Shown: positions 29,407-42,356 of the stretch, one piece after another | Position numbering within the stretch: the first letter of the stretch is position 1 | Layout: every line of letters starts with the position of its first letter | NCBI RefSeq assembly: GCF_010731575.1 | Contig: NZ_AP022617.1 | Coordinates: 2,666,001 to 2,730,000 of the forward strand | DNA: 64,000 nt | Direction: 5' to 3' | Source: Mycolicibacterium monacense | Lineage (GTDB): Bacteria > Actinomycetota > Actinomycetes > Mycobacteriales > Mycobacteriaceae | Made by a program: the position numbers and the translations under genes | Notes under the pieces: generated by a model | What the model saw: the letters and a program-made list of their open reading frames with translations, nothing else | Database searches by the model: none | Told to the model about the DNA's origin: nothing

Positions 29407-30024
29407 ATGACCGAACACCCCACCGTGGTCAACCACCACGCCGGCCAGCCCGGCTTCGGCGGCCTCGTCGGCGTCCTGTTCGCCGTCGTGTTCCTGCTCA
29501 CCGGACGCGGTAACGCCCGCCTCGCCGCCGACGTCGCCGCGGTGTCGGCGGACGACCGTGTCGTCGACGTCGGGTGTGGCCCCGGGACCGCCGCCCGGCT
29601 CGCGGCCCGCCGGGGCGCCCGGGTCACCGGTGTCGACCCGTCGGATGCCATGTTGCGGGTAGCGCGGGCGGTGACCCGTCGTCGCACCTCGGTGACATGG
29701 GTGCGGGGCGGCGCCGAGGCACTGCCCGTGCCCGATGCGTCCGCGACGGTGGTGTGGGCGCTGGCCACGGTGCACCACTGGCCCGATGTCGGCGCGGCCC
29801 TGACCGAGATCCGCCGCGTGCTGTCTCCGGGCGGTCGGCTGCTCGTGGTCGAACGCCAGGTACAACCCGGCGCGACCGGGTTCGCCAGCCACGGCTGGAC
29901 CGCACAGCAGGCCGAAACATTTGCCGCACTGTGCAGGTCCGCCGGCCTGACCGATGTCGGCGTGACCGGCCGCGGGCGCGGGCGCCGAGCCGTCTGGACC
30001 GTGCGCGGGGTCCGGCCCGCGGGC

Positions 30025-30030
<6 letters not shown>
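29407..30030 (+). CDS. Class I SAM-dependent methyltransferase
   Basis: A 207-residue Methyltransf_11-type enzyme with motif I VVDVGCGPGTAARLA, the acidic loop VTGVDPSDAML and the post-motif RVLSPGGRLLVVER. A hydrophobic N-terminal stretch (about 18-33, GFGGLVGVLFAVVFLL) precedes the catalytic domain and may anchor it to the membrane. The substrate is not evident. It is controlled probably by the divergent MerR gene, which hints at a small-molecule or stress response. Its stop overlaps the convergent dinF stop by 6 bases. Confidence 0.88.
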
Positions 30031-32837
<2,807 letters not shown>

Positions 32838-32840
32838 GGC

Positions 32841-35603
32841 CTACGTCCGCGCTTTCTCGACCAACTCGTACGTCTCGATGACGTCGCCCTCCTTGATGTC
32901 GGAGTACGTCAGCGTCAGACCGCATTCGTAACCGTCGCGAACCTCGGTGACGTCCTCCTTCTCCCGCCGCAGCGAGGAGACGGTGAGGTTCTCGGCAACC
33001 ACGACGTTGTCGCGCAGCAGACGCGCCTTGGCGTTGCGCCGCATGATGCCCGACTGCACGAGGCAACCGGCGATGTTGCCGACCTTCGACGACCGGAAGA
33101 TCGCGCGGATCTCGGCGCGGCCGAGCTCCTTCTCCTCGTAGACCGGCTTGAGCATGCCCTTGAGCGCGCTCTCGATCTCGTCGATCGCCTGGTAGATCAC
33201 CGAGTAGTACCGGATCTCCACACCCTCGCGGTTGGCCAGCTCGGTGGCCTTGCCCTCCGCGCGGACGTTGAACCCGATGATGATCGCGTCCGAGGCCGAC
33301 GCCAGGTTGACGTTGGTCTCGGTGACACCACCGACGCCGCGGTCGATGACGCGCAGCTCCACCTCGTCGTCGACCTGGATGCCCAGCAGGGCCTCCTCGA
33401 GCGCCTCGACCGTACCGGCGTTGTCGCCCTTGAGGATCAGGTTCAGCTGGCTGGTTTCCTTCAGCGCCGAATCCAGATCCTCGAGGCTGATGCGCTTGCG
33501 GCTGCGGGCGGCCAGCGCGTTGCGCTTGCGCGCGCTGCGCCGGTCGGCGATCTGACGGGCGATGCGGTCCTCGTCGACGACCAGCAGGTTGTCACCCGCG
33601 CCGGGCACCGACGTGAAGCCGATGACCTGCACCGGCCGTGACGGCATGGCCGCCTCGACGTCCTCGCCGTGCTCGTCGACCATGCGGCGCACACGCCCGT
33701 AGGCGTCGCCCGCGACGATCGAGTCGCCGACCCGCAGGGTGCCGCGCTGGATGAGCACGGTCGCGACGGGGCCGCGGCCACGGTCGAGGTGCGCCTCGAT
33801 CGCCACACCCTGGGCCTCCATATCGGGGTTCGCCCGCAGGTCCAGCGATGCGTCCGCGGTCAACAGCACCGCTTCGAGCAGCGCATCGATGTTGGTGCCC
33901 TGTTTGGCCGAGATGTCGACGAACATGGTGTCGCCGCCGTACTCCTCGGGGATGAGGCCGTACTCGGTGAGCTGCCCGCGGATCTTCTGCGGGTCGGCGC
34001 CCTCCTTGTCGATCTTGTTCACCGCCACCACGACCGGCACGTCAGCGGCCTGTGCGTGGTTGATGGCCTCCACCGTCTGCGGCATGACACCGTCGTCGGC
34101 GGCGACCACGAGGATCGCGATGTCGGTGGCCTTGGCGCCACGGGCACGCATGGCGGTGAACGCCTCGTGACCCGGGGTGTCGATGAAGGTGATGAGCCGT
34201 TCGTTGCCGTCGAGCTCGGTCAGCACCTGGTAGGCGCCGATGTGCTGGGTGATGCCACCGGCCTCGCCCTCGCGGACGTTGGCCTGGCGGATGGTGTCCA
34301 GCAGTCGGGTCTTGCCGTGGTCGACGTGGCCCATGACGGTGACGACCGGCGGGCGGATCTCGAGATCGCCCTCGTCCCCGGCGTCTTCTCCGTAGGACAG
34401 GTCGAAGGACTCGAGCAGCTCGCGGTCCTCGTCCTCGGGCGAGACGACCTGCACGACGTAGTTCATCTCGCTGCCGAGCAGTTCGAGGGTCTCGTCGTTC
34501 ACCGACTGCGTCGCGGTGACCATCTCACCGAGGTTGAACAGCGCCTGGACCAGGGACGCCGGGTTGGCGTTGATCTTCTCGGCGAAGTCGGACAGCGATG
34601 CGCCGCGGGCCAACCGGATGGTCTCGCCGTTGCCGTGCGGCAACCGCACACCACCGACGACCGGGGCCTGCATGTTCTCGTATTCGGCCCTCTTCGCGCG
34701 CTTCGACTTACGACCGCGCTTCGGCGCGCCGCCGGGACGACCGAACGCACCGGCAGCGCCACCGCGCTGACCGGGCCGTCCACCGCCGCCGGGACGGCCG
34801 CGGAAACCTCCGGCAGCCGCGCCACCGGCGCCGCCACCACCGCCGGCGCCACCGCCGCGGTAGTTACCGCCACCACCGCCACCGGGACCACCGGGACGAC
34901 CACCGCCGCCACCGGGGCCACGGCCACCGGGGCCGGGACGGGGACCGCCCGGACGTCCCGCGGGGGCACCCGGACGGGGACCGGCCGGACGCGGCGGCAT
35001 GTTGTTGGGCGACATACCGGGACGCGGCGTACCGGGCCGGGGGGCTCCGGGACGCGGCTGCGGCCGGGGAATCGGCCGGTCAACGGGCTGTTGCGTGGAG
35101 AACGGGTTGTTGCCGACGCGCGGGGTGCGCGGTGCGGGCTTGGGTGCCGGGCCGGGCCGGGGACCCGGCGTCGGGCCCGGCCGTGACGGCGCGGGGGCCG
35201 ACGGCGCCGGGGCGGGAGCCGGAGCGGACGCCGCAGGAGGCGGCGTCGGGGCGGCGGCTGCCGGTTGCGGCGGCGCGACGGGCTGCGGTGCGGCGGGTTT
35301 GGGAGCCGCCGGTTTCGCGGGGGCCTGCGGTGCCGGCGCGGGGGCCGGGGCGGCCGCAGCGGCGGCCGTGGCCGGTGTCGCGGAGGTGGCCGGTGCGGCC
35401 GTCGCCCCGTTGCCCGCGCTCTTCGCGGGGGCGGGTGCGGATTTACTGCCGAACTTCTCGCGCAACCGGCGCGCTACGGGTGCCTCGACTGTCGACGAGG
35501 CTGACTTGACGAACTCGCCCTGCTCTTTGAGCGTTGCGAGTAGTTCCTTGCTGGTGACACCGAGTTCCTTTGCCAACTCGTGCACGCGAGCCTTACCTGC
35601 CAC
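32841..35603 (-). CDS. infB: Translation initiation factor IF-2
   Basis: The 920-residue GTPase places initiator tRNA on the 30S subunit. Residues 1-50 form the IF2 N-terminal helical domain ([20 protein letters not shown]). Residues about 55-300 are a low-complexity linker, first Ala/Pro-rich and then very rich in Gly, Pro and Arg. The G domain begins at about 415 with [14 protein letters not shown] and NKID, followed by domains II-IV. GTG at 35603. The linker is unusually repetitive at DNA level (about 34.7-35.45 kb). Confidence 0.97.
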   Translation of the reverse strand: MAGKARVHELAKELGVTSKELLATLKEQGEFVKSASSTVEAPVARRLREKFGSKSAPAPAKSAGNGATAAPATSATPATAAAAAAPAPAPAPQAPAKPAAPKPAAPQPVAPPQPAAAAPTPPPAASAPAPAPAPSAPAPSRPGPTPGPRPGPAPKPAPRTPRVGNNPFSTQQPVDRPIPRPQPRPGAPRPGTPRPGMSPNNMPPRPAGPRPGAPAGRPGGPRPGPGGRGPGGGGGRPGGPGGGGGGNYRGGGAGGGGGAGGAAAGGFRGRPGGGGRPGQRGGAAGAFGRPGGAPKRGRKSKRAKRAEYENMQAPVVGGVRLPHGNGETIRLARGASLSDFAEKINANPASLVQALFNLGEMVTATQSVNDETLELLGSEMNYVVQVVSPEDEDRELLESFDLSYGEDAGDEGDLEIRPPVVTVMGHVDHGKTRLLDTIRQANVREGEAGGITQHIGAYQVLTELDGNERLITFIDTPGHEAFTAMRARGAKATDIAILVVAADDGVMPQTVEAINHAQAADVPVVVAVNKIDKEGADPQKIRGQLTEYGLIPEEYGGDTMFVDISAKQGTNIDALLEAVLLTADASLDLRANPDMEAQGVAIEAHLDRGRGPVATVLIQRGTLRVGDSIVAGDAYGRVRRMVDEHGEDVEAAMPSRPVQVIGFTSVPGAGDNLLVVDEDRIARQIADRRSARKRNALAARSRKRISLEDLDSALKETSQLNLILKGDNAGTVEALEEALLGIQVDDEVELRVIDRGVGGVTETNVNLASASDAIIIGFNVRAEGKATELANREGVEIRYYSVIYQAIDEIESALKGMLKPVYEEKELGRAEIRAIFRSSKVGNIAGCLVQSGIMRRNAKARLLRDNVVVAENLTVSSLRREKEDVTEVRDGYECGLTLTYSDIKEGDVIETYELVEKART

Positions 35604-35681
35604 TACATCTCCATCTCTAGAGGCGACAGCGGTGGTAGGCGCCGCGCCTCGGGTTAGCTATGACGCATGGTCATCGGGACT

Positions 35682-36056
35682 TCACGGTGTGCTCATGTTC
35701 TTCGCTACCTGTTCTCTTGCCGGGTGAGGCGAACCCGCCGAAAGACTCTCGACGTGCTCGATCACCGCGGATAGGTCCGGTGAACCGGTGATTCGCAACG
35801 CTCGGACGAACGCTCGCCGCCGAATTGCCGCGTGTAGACACTGCGCGTCGGGATGCAGCCAGGCACCCCGCCCGGGCAGATTACCCGTCGTGTCAACGGT
35901 CGCGGCGCATTCGCCATTCCCGTCGACCACAGCGGCCACTCGAAGCAGTTCGACGGCCAGCTCTCGCCTCCGGCATCCCACACATGTCCGCACGGGCCCC
36001 GTGGCGGCGGCTTTCGTACTTCGACGCGGCGATACCGGAATCTCGCGCTGGCTCAC
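35682..36056 (-). CDS. YlxR family RNA-binding protein
   Basis: A 124-residue DUF448/YlxR protein, identified by RTCVGCRRRELAVELLRV and the GRGAWLHPDAQCL segment, always found between nusA and infB. Members bind RNA or nucleoid-associated targets. GTG at 36056 gives the usual VSQREIP-type start of mycobacterial homologues; the frame stays open further upstream. It is separated from nusA by 58 bases. Confidence 0.9.
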   Translation of the reverse strand: MSQREIPVSPRRSTKAAATGPVRTCVGCRRRELAVELLRVAAVVDGNGECAATVDTTGNLPGRGAWLHPDAQCLHAAIRRRAFVRALRITGSPDLSAVIEHVESLSAGSPHPAREQVAKNMSTP

Positions 36057-36114
36057 GGTTGAGTCTAGCGCCCCGGCCCCTGCGAACCGAAACGGCCGTG
36101 CAATATCGGCGGCT

Positions 36115-37158
36115 CTACCGGTCACGTACCGCCGATTGCGGAGCGTCCGAATCGGGCCGGTGCTGATCGGGCGGTGCGGCGTCGCTCCGGATGTCGATCC
36201 GCCAGCCGGTCAGCCGGGCCGCGAGCCGGGCGTTCTGCCCTTCCTTGCCGATCGCCAGCGACAGCTGGAAGTCCGGCACCACGACCCGCGCGGCCCGGGT
36301 CTGCTCGTCGATGACGCTGACCGAGACGACCTTGGCCGGCGAGAGGGCGTTGGCGACGAACCGCGCCGGGTCCTCGTCGTAGTCGATGATGTCGATCTTC
36401 TCACCGGACAGTTCGCTCATCACGTTGCGGACCCGCTGGCCCATCGGACCGATGCAGGCGCCCTTGGCGTTGAGGCCGGGCACGCGCGAGGCCACCGCGA
36501 TCTTCGACCGGTGCCCGGCCTCGCGGGCGACCGCGACGATGTCGACCGAACCGTCGTTGATCTCGGGCACCTCGAGGCTGAACAGTTTGCGCACCAGGTT
36601 CGGGTGCGTACGGGACAGGGTGATCAGCGGTTCGCGGGCACCGCGGGTCACGCCGACGACGTAGCAGCGAAGCCGGTCGCCGTGCTCGTAGCGTTCGCCG
36701 GGCACCTGCTCGGCGGCCGGGATGACGCCCTCGTTGCCCTTGGTCTCGCTGCCCATGCGCACCACGACCAGGCCGCGGGCGTTGGCGCGGGCGTCGCGCT
36801 GGATGACCCCGGCGACGATGTCGCCCTCGCGGGCGGAGAACTCGCCGTAGTTCTTCTCGTTCTCCGCATCGCGCAGGCGCTGCAGGATGACCTGCCGTGC
36901 GGTGGTGGCGGCGATGCGGCCGAACCCCTCCGGGGTGTCGTCCCATTCCTGGATCAGGTTGCCGTCGGCGTCGGTCTCGCGCGCCATCACCTTCACCGCG
37001 CCGCTCTTGCGGTCGATGTCGATGCGCGCATCCGCCTGATGGCCCTCGGTGTGACGGTAGGCGGTCAACAGCGCCGATTTGATCGTGTCCACGACGACGT
37101 CGACCGAGATTCCCTTGTCCGCCTCGATGGCGTGCAGTGCCGCCATGTCGATGTTCAT
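36115..37158 (-). CDS. nusA: Transcription termination/antitermination factor NusA
   Basis: The 347-residue protein has an N-terminal RNA-polymerase-binding domain (about 1-105), an S1 domain (about 110-185) and two KH domains (about 195-335, ending with [21 protein letters not shown]). Like other mycobacterial NusA it lacks the C-terminal acidic repeats of E. coli. It controls pausing, termination and rRNA antitermination. ATG at 37158 overlaps the rimP stop by 4 bases. Confidence 0.97.
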   Translation of the reverse strand: MNIDMAALHAIEADKGISVDVVVDTIKSALLTAYRHTEGHQADARIDIDRKSGAVKVMARETDADGNLIQEWDDTPEGFGRIAATTARQVILQRLRDAENEKNYGEFSAREGDIVAGVIQRDARANARGLVVVRMGSETKGNEGVIPAAEQVPGERYEHGDRLRCYVVGVTRGAREPLITLSRTHPNLVRKLFSLEVPEINDGSVDIVAVAREAGHRSKIAVASRVPGLNAKGACIGPMGQRVRNVMSELSGEKIDIIDYDEDPARFVANALSPAKVVSVSVIDEQTRAARVVVPDFQLSLAIGKEGQNARLAARLTGWRIDIRSDAAPPDQHRPDSDAPQSAVRDR

Positions 37159-37733
37159 GCTCCGGCCTCCTCTCTCGGTTGGCCGGTCAACTCCAGCTCA
37201 CGCTGGCTCGGTGGTGAGAACTCCACCTGGACAACGGCTTTGACTATTCCTTCCAGCGGCAACTCACGTACCGAGAAGTTGGCGCGCGCACCTTCGCGGA
37301 CCACCAGCGACACCGACTCACCGTCGGCGGTCAGCGCACCGATCCGGCCGGTCAGCTGCGAACCGTCGGACAGGGTCAGCTCGACCTTGCGTCCACGGGC
37401 CCGCCGATAGTGCTTCTCGGTGGTCAACGGTCGGTCCACCCCCGGTGAGGTGACCTCGAGGACGTAGGTGGCCGCGTCGGCGGTGACGCCGGGGCCCGAC
37501 TCGTCGACCCGGTCGAGCTGCTCAGAAGCAGAGCGCGACAGGCTCGCAACGGTGTCCAGATCCAGCGGGCGGTCGCCGTCGACGACCACGGTGATGCGTG
37601 GCGGGCGTGCCCCGCCGTCGATGACGACGTTCTCGATCTCGTATCCGGCGCGTGCGAACTCGCCGTCGAGTAGCTCCTTCACCTGCTCCTGCGACGGCAA
37701 CCCCGTCGGCCGCAACTTCGGCTCCGGTGCCAC
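37155..37733 (-). CDS. rimP: Ribosome maturation factor RimP
   Basis: A 192-residue 30S assembly factor, first gene of the nusA-infB operon. The conserved core includes [53 protein letters not shown] and [16 protein letters not shown] at 37733 is preceded by a good GAGGAG ribosome-binding site 7 bases upstream. The N-terminus is about 15 residues longer than in M. tuberculosis. Confidence 0.95.
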   Translation of the reverse strand: MAPEPKLRPTGLPSQEQVKELLDGEFARAGYEIENVVIDGGARPPRITVVVDGDRPLDLDTVASLSRSASEQLDRVDESGPGVTADAATYVLEVTSPGVDRPLTTEKHYRRARGRKVELTLSDGSQLTGRIGALTADGESVSLVVREGARANFSVRELPLEGIVKAVVQVEFSPPSQRELELTGQPREEAGA

Positions 37734-37897
37734 GGCGAGCTCCTCATCTTGAGTTGTCCTGACGCTGCCGGCAGCCCGGCCACATGGCCGCCGGAATCGA
37801 CTACTCACGATACGCCAGGGCCGCCAGGGCAGACAGCGAACGCCGCAGCGCCCGACGCGGCACCGCTGTCACGGCCATCGCGGTCCCGGCTGGCAGG

Positions 37898-38416
37898 ATG
37901 TCCCTCGTGCCGAGCGCCCCTGTCCCCGCCGTCATCAGCAGGCGTGGTCTGCTCATGAGCGCCGCGACGCTGGCGGTGGTCGGTGTGTCCGTCGCGGCGT
38001 GCGGCTCCGCACCGCCGCCGCCCGAGGTCGACGAACTGACCGCGCAGCTGGACCGGGCCCGCGCCGACAGCCGGCTGGCCACCGACGCCGCCGCGACCGC
38101 ACGCCAGCCCATGAAACAGACGCTGACCACGATCGCCGCCGAACGCGACGCCCACGCCCAGGCGCTGGCCGACGAGCTCGTCAGGCTGGTCGGCACCGAA
38201 GCCCCGACCGCCACCGCGCCGACGAGCACGGCCGCCCCGGCCACACCGGCCACGGTTCGCGAGGTCATCGGCGCGTTGCGGCAGTCCGCCGAGAGCGCCA
38301 CCGGCCTCGCGGCGCAGATGTCGGGGTATCGCGCCGGTCTGCTCGGATCGATCGCCGCTTCCTGCACCGCGGCGTGGCGGGTCGCACTCGCGCCACCGGC
38401 GAAGGACACGCCGTGA
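37898..38416 (+). CDS. Putative lipoprotein, Rv2843-like
   Basis: The 172-residue protein has an N-terminal signal with RRGLLMSAATLAVVGVSVAAC; the lipobox VAAC would be lipidated at the cysteine near residue 35. RR at the start of the hydrophobic stretch may make it a Tat substrate. The mature part is helix-prone and alanine-rich (VDELTAQLDRARADSRL and later VREVIGALRQSAESATGL), with a Pro/Thr/Ala-rich linker in between. ATG at 37898 is chosen because it starts just before the signal peptide. It overlaps the ferritin-like gene by 4 bases. The function is unknown. Confidence 0.8.
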   Translation: MSLVPSAPVPAVISRRGLLMSAATLAVVGVSVAACGSAPPPPEVDELTAQLDRARADSRLATDAAATARQPMKQTLTTIAAERDAHAQALADELVRLVGTEAPTATAPTSTAAPATPATVREVIGALRQSAESATGLAAQMSGYRAGLLGSIAASCTAAWRVALAPPAKDTP

Positions 38417-38883
38417 CCTCTGTCGAGCCGACCCCCCCGGCACGCCCGGCCGACAGCGCGGACGGGGCGCTCTACGACGCGATCGCCACCGAACACGCGG
38501 CCATCTACGGGTACGGCCTGGTGTCGGCGCATTCCACGCCGGAGGTGAACTGGCTGGTGTCGGCGTCGATCGCCGAGCACCGGGAACGCCGGGAGGCCGC
38601 GATCGCGCTGCTGGAGCAGCGGCAGGTGGCAGCGCCGCTGCCCGCGGCCGGCTACCAGGTGCCGATGCGGGTCGACGATCCCAGGGACGCCGCCAAACTC
38701 GCGGTCCGGATGGAGGAGGACGGCGCCGCCGCGTGGCGGGCGGTCGTCGAACAGGCCACCGGCACCGAGGACCGGACGTTCGGGCTCACGGCCCTGACCG
38801 AGTCCGCGGTCGCGGCGGCGCGCTGGACGCAGATCGCGGGCACCGATCCGGTCACCGTCGCCTTCCCCGGCGGCAACGAGTAG
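38413..38883 (+). CDS. Ferritin-like DUF4439 protein (Rv2844-like)
   Basis: A 156-residue, mostly helical protein of the DUF4439/ferritin-like type. The helices carry EHAAIYGYGLVSAHS, SIAEHRERREAAI, RMEEDGAAAWRAVVEQA and LTESAVAAARWTQ. Scattered E and H residues could form a di-iron site, but the full ExxH ferritin set is not clearly present. The start is GTG at 38413, coupled to the lipoprotein gene. The two may act together at the envelope. The function is unknown. Confidence 0.82.
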   Translation: MTSVEPTPPARPADSADGALYDAIATEHAAIYGYGLVSAHSTPEVNWLVSASIAEHRERREAAIALLEQRQVAAPLPAAGYQVPMRVDDPRDAAKLAVRMEEDGAAAWRAVVEQATGTEDRTFGLTALTESAVAAARWTQIAGTDPVTVAFPGGNE

Positions 38884-38884
38884 C

Positions 38885-38944
38885 GCTACCGCACCGGGGC
38901 ATCATTTGTGCTACCGCACCGGGGCATCATTTGTGCTACCGCAC
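38885..38944. repeat. 25-base tandem repeat, 2.4 copies
   Basis: Two identical 25-base units (38885-38909 and 38910-38934) are followed by a 10-base partial third copy (38935-38944) that overlaps the proS stop codon. Each unit starts GCTACCGCAC, the same bases that encode the last residues and stop of proS on the other strand. The array probably arose by slippage or duplication of the proS end. Confidence 0.9.
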
Positions 38945-40690
38945 GGTGGCGAGGATCTCCGTCGCCGCGTCGTCCACACCGATCTCCCGCTTCTCGCCGC
39001 TGAACCGGTCACGCAACTCGACCACGCCGTCGCCCCAGCCGCGGCCGACCACGACGATCCACGGCACGCCGAGCAGTTCGGCGTCCTTGAACTTCACGCC
39101 CGGAGACGATTTGCGGTCGTCGAGCAGCACCTCGAGTCCGAGCCGGTCCAGTTCGCCGGCCAGTTCGGTCGCGCCGGTGCGGGCGCCGTCGTCCTTGTTC
39201 GCGATCACGACGTGGACGTCGAACGGGGCGACCGCGGCGGGCCACCGCAGGCCCAGCTCGTCGTGCTGCTGTTCGGCGATCACGGCCACCAGCCGCGACA
39301 CCCCGATGCCGTAGGACCCCATGGTCAACCGCACCGGCTTACCGTCCTCGCCGAGGACGTCGGCGCTGAACGCCTCGGTGTACTTGCGGCCCAGCTGGAA
39401 GATGTGGCCGATCTCGATGCCGCGCGCACTGACCAGCGGGCCCGCGCCGTCCGGTGACGGGTCGCCGTCGCGCACCTCGGCGGCCTCGATCGTCCCGTCG
39501 GCGACGAAGTCGCGGCCCGCGACCAGCCCGACGACGTGCTTGTTGGGCGCGTCGGCGCCGGTGATCCACGCCGTACCGTCCACCACCCGCGGGTCGACGA
39601 GGTAACGAACGCCGTTGTCCAGCAACGCTTTCGGACCCACGTAACCCTTGACCAGGAACGGGTGCCTGGCGAAGTCGGCCTCGTCGAGCAGCGCGTACTC
39701 GGCCGGTTCGAGCGCCGCGCCCAGCCGTTTGTCGTCGACCTCCCGGTCGCCGGGCACCCCGACGGCCAGCAGTTCCCACTCACCACCCGGTTCGCGGACC
39801 TTCACCAGGACGTTCTTCAACGTGTCGGCGGCGGTGACCGCACGACCGGCGAAGTTCGGCAGGTCGGCGCCGTTGGCCCAGTCGACCAGCGTCGCGATCG
39901 TCGGGGCGTCCGGGGTGTCGTACACCACCGCCTCCGGCTGCCCCTCGATCGGCAGGGGTTCGGGCACCCGGGTCAGCACCGCCTCGACGTTGGCGGCGTA
40001 GCCGGACTGCGGGCAGCGGACGAACGTGTCCTCGCCGACCTCGCTCTCGGCCAGGAACTCCTCGGATGCGCTGCCGCCCATGGCCCCCGACACCGCGGAG
40101 ACGATCACGTACTGCACGCCGAGGCGGGCGAAGATCCGCTGATAGGCCTCGCGGTGCAGGTGGTAGGCGGTCTTGAGGCCGTCGTCGTCGACGTCGAACG
40201 AATAGGAGTCCTTCATGACGAACTCGCGGCCGCGCAGGATGCCGGCGCGGGGCCGGGCCTCGTCCCGGTACTTGGTCTGGATCTGGAACAGGATCAGCGG
40301 GAAGTCCTTGTAGGAGCTGTACTCCCCCTTCACCGTGAGCGTGAAGAGTTCCTCGTGGGTGGGCCCCAGCAGGTAGTCGTTGTCGCGACGGTCCTTGAGC
40401 CGGAACAGCGTGTCGCCGTATTCGGTCCACCGGTTGGTGGTCTCGTACGGGGCGCGCGGCAGCAACGCGGGGAACAGGATCTCCTGGCCGCCGATCGCGG
40501 TCATCTCGTCACGGACGATCTGCTCGATCTTGCGGAACACGCGCAGCCCGAGCGGCAGCCAGGTGTAGAGGCCGGGGCCGACGAAGCGGACGTAGCCGGC
40601 CCGGATGAGCAGCTTGTGGCTGGGCACCTCCGCGTCGGCGGGATCGTCACGCAGGGTGCGCAGGAACAGCTCTGACATGCGGGTGATCAC
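38936..40690 (-). CDS. proS: Prolyl-tRNA synthetase (bacterial type)
   Basis: The 584-residue class II synthetase charges tRNA-Pro. Motif 1 lies near [12 protein letters not shown], motif 2 is [21 protein letters not shown] and motif 3 is [18 protein letters not shown]. An insertion (editing) domain at about residues 230-390 (including YLVDPRV) and the C-terminal anticodon-binding domain are complete. GTG at 40690 ([21 protein letters not shown]) is the usual mycobacterial start. It lies 43 bases downstream of efpA. Confidence 0.97.
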   Translation of the reverse strand: MITRMSELFLRTLRDDPADAEVPSHKLLIRAGYVRFVGPGLYTWLPLGLRVFRKIEQIVRDEMTAIGGQEILFPALLPRAPYETTNRWTEYGDTLFRLKDRRDNDYLLGPTHEELFTLTVKGEYSSYKDFPLILFQIQTKYRDEARPRAGILRGREFVMKDSYSFDVDDDGLKTAYHLHREAYQRIFARLGVQYVIVSAVSGAMGGSASEEFLAESEVGEDTFVRCPQSGYAANVEAVLTRVPEPLPIEGQPEAVVYDTPDAPTIATLVDWANGADLPNFAGRAVTAADTLKNVLVKVREPGGEWELLAVGVPGDREVDDKRLGAALEPAEYALLDEADFARHPFLVKGYVGPKALLDNGVRYLVDPRVVDGTAWITGADAPNKHVVGLVAGRDFVADGTIEAAEVRDGDPSPDGAGPLVSARGIEIGHIFQLGRKYTEAFSADVLGEDGKPVRLTMGSYGIGVSRLVAVIAEQQHDELGLRWPAAVAPFDVHVVIANKDDGARTGATELAGELDRLGLEVLLDDRKSSPGVKFKDAELLGVPWIVVVGRGWGDGVVELRDRFSGEKREIGVDDAATEILATVR

Positions 40691-40733
40691 AGCGGACCAC
40701 CTTAGCCGTCGGTCAGGTCACCGACCTCGTCGG

Positions 40734-42323
40734 TCAGAGCTCACCGGCGTCGAGCGCGTCCTTGACCTCCTGGGCGTGCGCGACCTGCTGGGAGGTGTAG
40801 CCGATCAGCAGTGCCGCACCACCCACGAGGACCGCCACCGCGGCCACCCACAGCAGCCCGTAGGTGTAACCGGCGTCCAGCGCGGCGATCTGGGTGCCGT
40901 CCATGTTCTTGACCGGTCCGGTGGTGCCGCCGAGGTACAGCGTGCGGGAGGTGATCACCGCCTGGATGACCGCCAGCACGACCGGGCCGCCGAGATTCTG
41001 CAGCATCAGCGTGATCGCCGACACGGGGCCGATCTGGTCGAATCCGACACCGGCGATGGCCGACAGCATCAGCGCGACGAAGATGATTCCGATTCCGATA
41101 CCGCCGACCACGAGCGGGATCACCAGGTTCGGGAAGTACGGGATGCCGCTGTTGAGCGTCGAGCCGTAGATCATGGCGCCCAGCACCAGCACGCCCCCGG
41201 AGATCACCAGGATCCGCGGCGGCAGAATCGGCACCAGCTGCGAGGAGACGGCCAACCCGATACCCATCGCGATGGCGAACGGGATGAAGCCGATCCCGGC
41301 GCGCAGCGGGCTGTAGCCGAGAATGTCCTGCACGTACAGGCCGATCAGCACTGAGAGGGTGAACATCACGCCACCGGCCAAGAACACCGCGGCGAACGTG
41401 GCGAGCCGGTTGCGGTCCTTGAAGAGCACGAACGGCACCACGGGGTTCTCCGCAGAGCGCTCGACGAAGATGAAGGCGAGCAGGAAGACGCCGGCGGCAG
41501 CGATCGACGCGATGGTGACCGACGAGAGCCAACCCTTCTCCGGGCCCATCGAGAAGCCGAACACGGCGGCGGTGCAACCCAGCGTCGCGAGCAGCGCGCC
41601 GGTGGCGTCGAGCTTGAGCCGCTCTTTGTGCGTCTCACGGAGCGCGGTGTGCGCCAAGTAGACGATCAGCAGGCCGATGGGTGCGTTCACCAGGAACGCC
41701 AGCCGCCACGACACCTCGGTGAGCGCCCCACCCACGACCAGGCCCATCACCGAGCCGACGCCGGTCATCGCGGCGAACACCGCGGTGGCCGCGTTGCGGG
41801 CCGGGCCTTTCGGGAAGGTGGTGGCGACGAGCGCCAATGCGGTCGGCGAAGCGATTGCGGCACCGACGCCCTGTAACAGCCGGGCGATCACCAGCGTGAC
41901 CTCGTCCCAGGCGATACCGCACAGGATCGAGGCGATGGTGAACAACGCGACGCCCACGATGAAGGTGCGCTTACGGCCGATGGTGTCGCCGAGGCGGCCG
42001 CCGAGGAGCATCAGGCCGCCGAAGGTCAGCACGTAGGCCGTGATGACCCAGCTGCGGCCCGCGTCGGACAGCATCAGCTCGTTTTGGATCTTGGGGAGCG
42101 CGACGATGGCGATGGTGCCGTCCATCGTGGCCATCAACTGCATGCCGGCGATGGCGATCACCGCGGCGAAGAAGCGCCGTGACGGTAACCAGGTCGATGT
42201 CTTCGCGCGCCCGACGGACGTCGGTGCGGAGCCCATCGGTTGACCCGTCGTCTGCGCGCGCTTGGACCGGCCTTCGGCGTCGCGGAACATGGCTGCGCGC
42301 TCTGCGTCGTTGAGAGCCGTCAT
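40734..42323 (-). CDS. efpA: EfpA-like MFS drug efflux transporter
   Basis: A 529-residue DHA2-type transporter with about 14 transmembrane helices after a 45-residue cytoplasmic N-terminus. Family motifs include GGRLGDTIGRKRTF (motif A), ARLLQGVGAAIASPTALALV and GSVMGLVVGGALTEVSWRLAFLVNAPIG (motif C region). EfpA is a conserved mycobacterial exporter linked to tolerance of several drugs and to lipid export. ATG at 42323. A TAAGGT box lies 8 bases upstream; an alternative reading is that this AAGG is the ribosome-binding site of a longer leader. Confidence 0.95.
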   Translation of the reverse strand: MTALNDAERAAMFRDAEGRSKRAQTTGQPMGSAPTSVGRAKTSTWLPSRRFFAAVIAIAGMQLMATMDGTIAIVALPKIQNELMLSDAGRSWVITAYVLTFGGLMLLGGRLGDTIGRKRTFIVGVALFTIASILCGIAWDEVTLVIARLLQGVGAAIASPTALALVATTFPKGPARNAATAVFAAMTGVGSVMGLVVGGALTEVSWRLAFLVNAPIGLLIVYLAHTALRETHKERLKLDATGALLATLGCTAAVFGFSMGPEKGWLSSVTIASIAAAGVFLLAFIFVERSAENPVVPFVLFKDRNRLATFAAVFLAGGVMFTLSVLIGLYVQDILGYSPLRAGIGFIPFAIAMGIGLAVSSQLVPILPPRILVISGGVLVLGAMIYGSTLNSGIPYFPNLVIPLVVGGIGIGIIFVALMLSAIAGVGFDQIGPVSAITLMLQNLGGPVVLAVIQAVITSRTLYLGGTTGPVKNMDGTQIAALDAGYTYGLLWVAAVAVLVGGAALLIGYTSQQVAHAQEVKDALDAGEL

Positions 42324-42331
42324 AACGAGTT

Positions 42332-42337
42332 ACCTTA
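42332..42337 (-). promoter_or_regulatory. Putative -10 box of efpA
   Basis: TAAGGT on the minus strand lies 8 bases before the efpA ATG, within the 33-base gap after cysG. A second -10-like TACTGT lies just upstream. Confidence 0.35.
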
Positions 42338-42356
42338 CAGTACTCTTAGAAATCTT

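Noticed and set aside
33669..35186. 505-codon plus-strand frame opposite infB
   Set aside because: Antisense shadow; its Thr/Ala/Gly-rich end merely mirrors the repetitive IF-2 linker.
35604..35681. tRNA or small gene between infB and ylxR
   Set aside because: No cloverleaf-like pairing or start codon with a ribosome-binding site was found in the 78 bases.
37784..37897. Upstream extension of the Rv2843-like lipoprotein
   Set aside because: The frame is open from 37784, but the extra residues would place 38 mostly charged residues before the signal peptide and overlap the rimP promoter region.
38885..38944. CRISPR-like direct repeats
   Set aside because: The units are contiguous without spacers and copy the proS end; there are no cas genes in the window.
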